Of a stretch of DNA of 64,000 nucleotides, positions 63,975 through 64,000 are shown in pieces; position 1 is the first letter of the stretch, and every line of letters starts with the position of its first letter. The DNA comes from Archangium violaceum Cb vi76. GTDB taxonomy: Bacteria > Myxococcota > Myxococcia > Myxococcales > Myxococcaceae. A model generated the notes under the pieces. The model ran no database searches and was not told the origin of the DNA. It saw only the letters and a program-made list of their open reading frames with translations. The stretch spans positions 22,592 through 86,591 of the forward strand of contig NZ_JPMI01000214.1 in NCBI RefSeq assembly GCF_000733295.1, written 5' to 3'. Both the position numbers and the translations under genes were made by a program.

Positions 63975-64000
63975 CTCGCGGCCATTTCCCCTCGCCCTCC
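63975..64000 (-). repeat. Dispersed palindromic repeat, partial copy at the window edge
   Basis: On the minus strand GGAGGGCGAGGGGAAATGGC continuing CGCGAG, matching the right half of copies 2 and 4. The rest is cut off by the window end. Confidence 0.7.

Overview
The window is chromosomal DNA from a high-GC (roughly 70%) Gram-negative bacterium. Gene content points to a myxobacterium of the Cystobacterineae, probably Archangium/Cystobacter-like; the genus is inference. The markers are a lipoprotein polymorphic toxin of the SitA type beside a TIGR02268/DUF2381-type protein and a Ser/Thr kinase, an AgmX/PglI-type C-terminal domain, several hybrid sensor kinases, and many small lineage-specific proteins. 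No rRNA, tRNA, CRISPR array or transposase was found.

Layout: 1-1.3 kb, a cut-off gene and an unrecognised gene. 1.4-8.4 kb, radA, a GlsB-type membrane protein, a biotin operon bioB-bioF-bioD followed by a small protein and a class I aminotransferase, and an unknown gene. 8.6-15.1 kb, a response regulator, an OPT oligopeptide transporter with a clear terminator, an FAD monooxygenase and a six-TM chemoreceptor. 15.1-27.4 kb, the centrepiece: a four-gene minus-strand operon for an iterative PfaA/HglE-like lipid or polyketide synthase. It runs pseudoKS-KS-AT-ACP-ACP, a stand-alone dehydratase-like protein, pseudoKS-KS-KR-DH, then a phosphopantetheinyl transferase. Both ACPs carry Thr where Ser normally bears the cofactor. 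27.8-35.7 kb, an orphan GspG-type pseudopilin, a DUF5335-like protein, a periplasmic-binding lipoprotein with a TPR protein, GTP-dependent PEP carboxykinase, an SLC13/TrkA-C permease and a MiaE-like protein.

35.8-44.6 kb holds a candidate papain-fold toxin facing a small partner gene, a GNAT protein, a frameshifted AgmX-type gene, gluQRS, a metallophosphoesterase, an RsbRD/GAF/PAS histidine kinase and a geranylgeranyl-reductase-like flavoprotein. 44.6-51.1 kb is a toxin locus: kinase, DUF2381 protein, lipoprotein toxin, then a tandem array in which two pentapeptide-like immunity candidates are each followed by a copy of the toxin's last ~25 codons, the third unit being decayed. 51.3-54.8 kb has two large palindromes and a substrate-binding lipoprotein translationally coupled to a histidine kinase. 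54.9-64 kb has an SF1 helicase with a RelE-like N-terminus, rlmN, an FAD/NAD-binding protein paired with a GCS2-type ligase, a receiver/degenerate-GGDEF protein and a LytTR regulator.

A short palindromic repeat recurs at about 4.46, 5.69, 40.17, 40.27 and 63.98 kb. At least twice it has been absorbed into a coding frame (BioD N-terminus, histidine kinase C-terminus), and it abuts the probable BioF start. Best candidates for undescribed biology are the doubled pseudoKS-KS synthase with Thr-type ACPs, the toxin-tail/immunity duplication array, the RelE-helicase fusion and the twin palindromes at 51.3 kb.
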